A stretch of DNA of 64,000 bases, taken from NCBI GenBank assembly GCA_009809945.1, contig WTPW01001100.1, positions 166,389 to 230,388 on the forward strand. Direction: 5' to 3'. A program made the translations under genes and the position numbers. Positions 59,922 to 64,000 of this stretch are shown piece after piece (position 1 is the first letter of the stretch; every line of letters begins with the position of its first letter). The DNA comes from Gigaspora margarita. Its lineage: Eukaryota; Glomeromycota; Glomeromycetes; Diversisporales; Gigasporaceae. The notes under the pieces are model-generated. The model did not search any database and was not told the DNA's origin. It was given only the letters and a program-made list of their open reading frames with translations.

Positions 59922-60877
59922 TACTTTGTGCCTTATTTGTAATTATTTCATTTTCTGGACCCTTGTATGTAAATTCCCTAAATTAAACAATTCGTTATTT
60001 ATAACATAATTCAGATTATTCTTGTGAAGAAACCTAGCTATTATATCACATTTTTAATTTAATAAATGAACTAATTTCATAATGATCTGAGGTTTGAACT
60101 TAGTCAAACTAGTTCAGACCAAACAACTTAACATACTATTAACCACTCAGGATTTTTTTATCTGATCTGGGTAATCTAACAGGTGACTAATCTGTCAGGT
60201 AACCTCTTTTTTAACTGATCTATTTCACCTGAGTGTTACATTTTACACTCGTCAGGTAACCCAGGTGAAGCAAAAAAAAAAAGATATAATTGATTATAAA
60301 TTATGCCCGATTTAACTATTTGACCAATTAAGCATTTGACCAATCAAAATACATGATCAATCATGATTGATCAAACGATTTTGATTGATCAAATTCATTT
60401 GATCAGTCAAATGATTTTGATCAATCAACCAATTTTAACCGATCAAACAGTTTTGACTGATCAAAGCACATAATCGATCATTGATTAATTTATCTTGTAC
60501 GTGTTTGATCAATGATTGATCACAAAAATTTGACTGATTCCAACCTCTATTTCAAACTAAAATATTTTAAAAAATATTTCAAAATTACTTTTAAAATATT
60601 TTCAAAATCTAAAATATTTTGAAAAATATTTCAAAATATATTGCTATTTACAAGTTTTTTCTAAAGATTTCACAGATTTGCAAAATCTTTTAAAAGATTT
60701 TGCTACTATAAATTTACTAATAAATAAAGTACTAATACAAACTAATATAACTTTAACAACATACTGTGTTCTATTATAGCTAGTAAGCTTTTGAATTATT
60801 TTTTTTATAGCATTAAAAAAAATTGGACAATAATATAAACTATTTAATTATTACTAAAAAAAATAATACTATATAAT

Positions 60878-62574
60878 CAGAGTTGGTTAAATTACTAGTT
60901 GACCAAAATTTACTAATTAAACTGGTCTAGTCAAATTGTTGAATGGTCTAGTCAAATTGGTCAAATAGCTTAGTTTATTAATAAAATAAAGATAGTATAC
61001 AAATTAATATATACTATATAGGACAACTCTTTCTGATGATCACTTGTAACCAAAATTACCAAACTTTTTTTTCAAAAATTAATACAAACTAAAAACAAAC
61101 TATGAGATACTCTAATAAAACAGCACCTATTATTTAGAAATAGAGTTCATTGACTATCTGCTAATAGTTTTAGAGTTTATCACTCACTGTGGAAAAGCAG
61201 CATTTGTCATTTAGAGATAGAGTTTATAGACTACTTGCTGACAAGCTTAGAGTTTATCACTTACCAGAAAGATAGGGTGTATATTTGGTGACCTACTGGA
61301 AATAGAAGTGTGTATTTATTTATTAGAAAAAATAAAAAGAACCACTCTTTTTTACAACCTGCAAGTGAACCCCCAGGCCTTCTTTGGACTTTTCAAAATT
61401 TCAAAAAAGTGGGCATTTTGGTTTACTCCCTTCAAAAGATCAGCAGTGTTTACTTCTTTCAAATTGGGCTACGCTTATCTAATTTGAATTAGTGTCACAA
61501 GTAAAGCATTTAGCTGCAGTGTCAATAGTGAATGACATGTTAGAGGTGTTTTGGATGGATGTAAAATTTTCATATGAATCTAAATTAGCATTTTTGTTTT
61601 TCTTCATATTTTTTTTTATATATTTTTTGTTTTATTATATAATATTTTGGTAGTAGTACCACATAGTAATAATTTTTATAGTATAGATGATTAGTTCTGT
61701 AATTATTAAGATTGGTTTTTTTTTGTTTTTTTATCTTGTTTCTTTTTTTATTATTGTAATTGGGCTTTCATATAGTTAAGTAGTTTTTCTTCTTTTTTAT
61801 CTTCTTTTATTTTTTTATTGTATTTGTTTTTTTGTTGGTGAATAATGGAATCATTTTACTGAGAAAGCAAGGTAAGAAGGATTTAAAGAAAAGAAGCAAT
61901 CTTTATAAGATTTAGTAGCAAACCAATAGTGATTAGTGGTACCTCGTAGTGAGTTGTGTGCCCACATATAAATGAAAATGCTACTAGACAGATCGCACCT
62001 AGTGGACTTTATATAGCATGAGTGAGTCTTTATTAAAAAAAAGAAAGGTTCTTATTGGCAGCCAAGGAATAAAAGCAATGTAGGATGACTATGATTTTCT
62101 TATAATAAAAGCAGGATTGCTAGTTTAAAAAATATATATATATACTAGGTTTCTCAAATTCAAATCAAATCCAATATTGGGTCAATTTGAATTTGATCAA
62201 ATCAAATTAACTCTGATTTGAATTTGATTTGATTCAAATATTTGGATTTGAATTTGATTTGAATTTGAATTTTTAATAGTAATTTTCAAATCAAATCAAA
62301 TATTTGCCAATTAAATCAAATTTGGCCAGATTTGAATTTGATCAAATCAAATATANTCAAATTTGAATTTGAATTTGATCAAATATTTGCTTCAAATATT
62401 TGAAGATCAAATCAAATTGCGGAACCCTAATATATACTATATAAATTTATATGTATATATATACTATATTAATTTAAATACCTTTTGACCAATACTAAAC
62501 CCTTTAATCAACTGGTCAAATTGGTCAAACTGGTTTGGTCAAGCTTAACCATTGACTGGTTCATGCCAACCCTA
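60878..62574. mobile_element. 1.7-kb hAT-like element with perfect 8-bp duplication
   Basis: TATATAAT is present at 60870-60877 and 62575-62582. The termini are CAGAGTTGG and, inverted, TAGGGTTGG. Both subterminal regions are rich in TGGTCAAATTGGTCAA words. The interior (61130-61560, 61840-62060) is less AT-rich and could be old coding or captured sequence, but I cannot recognise a transposase. A nested MITE is at 62146-62429. Confidence 0.8.
62146..62429. mobile_element. 284-bp hAT-like CAAAT-word MITE, copy 2 (reverse)
   Basis: Perfect 8-bp duplications ATATATAC (62138-62145, 62430-62437) flank TAGGTTTCTCAAATTC and, inverted, TAGGGTTCCGCAATTTG. It aligns reversed to 27346-27631. Confidence 0.88.
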
Positions 62575-62582
62575 TATATAAT

Positions 62583-64000
62583 ATGTCTAATAGTAAAAGG
62601 TAGTACAATTTGACAAGGCTAAAGTATATTAAATATATTATAAAAATAAAAAGTATGATTTTTTATTTTATTATATTACTATTTCTCTATTAATTAATTT
62701 TTATGAAAATCAAAACAGGTCTTTCTTATTTTTTAAAAGGACTTGCAAACAAATTTGCCTACAATTTTAAAAATATTTAAGGTTTTTTTAAATAAAACAA
62801 AAAATAAATAATTTAGAAATTTTTTATTTTATATAATATATGATTTAAAATATATTTTATTAACTTTTTTATTAAATTATTAAATAACTTTTAATAAAAT
62901 AAAGTTCAAAGTTTGTATTTAGATTTATTGTTAAAAATTTTTATATTTTCTAAAATTTTATATATTTTTGAAACTAAAAAAAAATTTTGCTCTTAAGACA
63001 AATACTAATTTTTACAAGTAAATCATAAAACTTGTAATAATAAAAATTGTAATCATTTATATAATCTATAAAGTTGTATTAAGAACAATAAATCTAAAAT
63101 TAATATTTAAAAAGTTCACCATTTTTTTGAAATTTGAATATTTTGGGCTTATAAGCAATACAATTTATTTTTTTATAATTTAAATACAAATATAACAAAA
63201 ATATATTCTTTCTTTTCAAATATTATTGTTTAAATTTTATGAGTATTGCCAATCTTAACAGGCTGTGAAATTCACAACCCTGCATCTGACCAATTAAAAT
63301 TGCAGAATCGGCATGATCTGCTAATTTTCTTTGTATAACAAAAACAAAGTATTTTTTATGAAAAAATCAAAAAATCACTTCTAACTTAAAATTTCATCTA
63401 TAAAACTACTTTTTTTTATGCAAAAAAAAAATTTCTTGCTAAATTTTACTATAAAGTTTGCTATTTATTATAGCCCTAACCCTAACTCAAATAGAAAACT
63501 TTTTTGAAATTTTTTAAAATGGGAAGTAAATTTCACAGCCTGTGAATTGAAGTAATTTTCAAATTTTATTTAAATATTTTAAATATTTAAAAAACTAAAT
63601 CAAAGAAATATTTATAAAAAAAATTGCAAACAAATTTGTTTTCAATTGCTTACTATTTAAAAAATAATGTTTACAACTAGTTTTATAACAATTTTAATTA
63701 CTTTTTTTCTTTAGTTATAATATATTACTAACTTTTATTTTACTTTGCCTTATCTGATTCTCTATTATCCCTTAAACTGTAAACAATTTCAAGCAAATTT
63801 GTCTGGAAAATTGCTATAAATATGCTTATGATCTATATTTTTTAAAATTTAAAATATTTTAATTAAAATTTTTTTGATAATATTTGAAAATAAGAGTTAT
63901 ATTATAGTAGTATTTAATTTTATATTATAAAAAAAAAAGTTTAAATTGCTTATAAGCTAAAAATAGACAAATTTTAAAAAAATTTATTAGCCAAAAAAAT
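62583..64000. other. Noncoding AT-rich right end of the window
   Basis: No gene is seen. Words such as CAAACAAATTTGCCTACA and CAAGCAAATTTGTCTGG (62745, 63790) recall the ends of the 25360-25984 inverted repeat, so parts of related elements may lie here. A MITE is at 63259-63542. Confidence 0.45.
63259..63542. mobile_element. MITE with CAGGCTGTGAAATT ends and telomere-like core
   Basis: The ends CAGGCTGTGAAATTCAC and, inverted, CAGGCTGTGAAATTTAC enclose a core with CCCTAACCCTAACTC and the AAACTACTTTTTTTTATGCA block also found in the 46.1 and 53.9 kb MITEs, whose ends are different. No duplication could be read. Confidence 0.65.

Larger units (their letters stand above)
58778..60869. other. 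Noncoding region with palindromes
   Basis: No gene is found. It contains two copies of a strong 17-25 nt palindrome (59373-59397, 59477-59493), an inverted-repeat pair (59494-59921), a TGATCA-rich segment and AAATATTTTGAAAAATAT palindromic words (60555-60720) like the ends of the 30.8-32.9 kb repeat. Confidence 0.5.

Overview
The window looks like AT-rich nuclear DNA of a filamentous fungus, most probably an arbuscular mycorrhizal fungus (Glomeromycotina, Rhizophagus- or Gigaspora-like). The reasons are short GT-AG introns of about 60-290 nt, a lipid-transfer gene of fungal type, and several gene families I recognise as abundant in these fungi: a Uma2-like nuclease-fold protein, a RING-type protein, type B DNA polymerase genes and LINE elements. 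The organism is an inference. About 8 kb (15.6-23.3 kb) is host genic sequence. The rest is dominated by transposable elements inserted into one another.

Layout. 1-3390: end of an AT-rich repeat element and three small inverted-repeat elements. 3391-11108: a structurally complete LINE bounded by a target-site duplication, with a decayed ORF1 (tandem repeats) and ORF2 (endonuclease, reverse transcriptase, RNase H remnant, zinc knuckle). 11.1-15.6 kb: intergenic, with microsatellites. 15663-19307 (+): an eight-exon GRAM/VASt gene (Lam-type sterol-transfer protein), the best intact gene. 20072-20974 (-): a Rho-type GTPase that keeps its splice sites but has lost its P-loop and carries a stop at a Trp codon. 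21784-23283 (-): a seven-exon Uma2-like gene with one homopolymer frameshift. 23.4-30.0 kb: nests of MITE-like elements, many with readable target-site duplications. 30.0-33.4 kb (-): a RING-type pseudogene split by a MITE and by a 2 kb AT-rich repeat. 33957-34516: a poly(A)-ended retroposon. 34.9-39.1 kb: remnant of a Maverick/Polinton-like region (protein-primed type B DNA polymerase, a small unknown ORF, a divergent Cys-rich ORF). 40.1-53.1 kb: a second, older LINE stuffed with at least seven later insertions. 53.1-64 kb: more inverted-repeat elements and AT-rich filler.

Target-site duplications allow most small elements to be sorted: 3-bp TAA/TTA (PIF/Harbinger-like, six copies), 8-bp (hAT-like, six copies), TA (Tc1/mariner-like, about five copies) and one 9-bp (Mutator-like). 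No transposase gene for any of them was found here. In three places, removing the element together with one duplication copy leaves the interrupted reading frame continuous, so those boundaries are well supported. Decay of the retroelements and the polymerase is largely C-to-T/G-to-A: Trp codons became stops (mostly TGA in the first LINE), and catalytic Glu/Asp became Lys/Asn. Scattered N bases lie mostly in tandem or palindromic repeats and probably mark assembly ambiguity.
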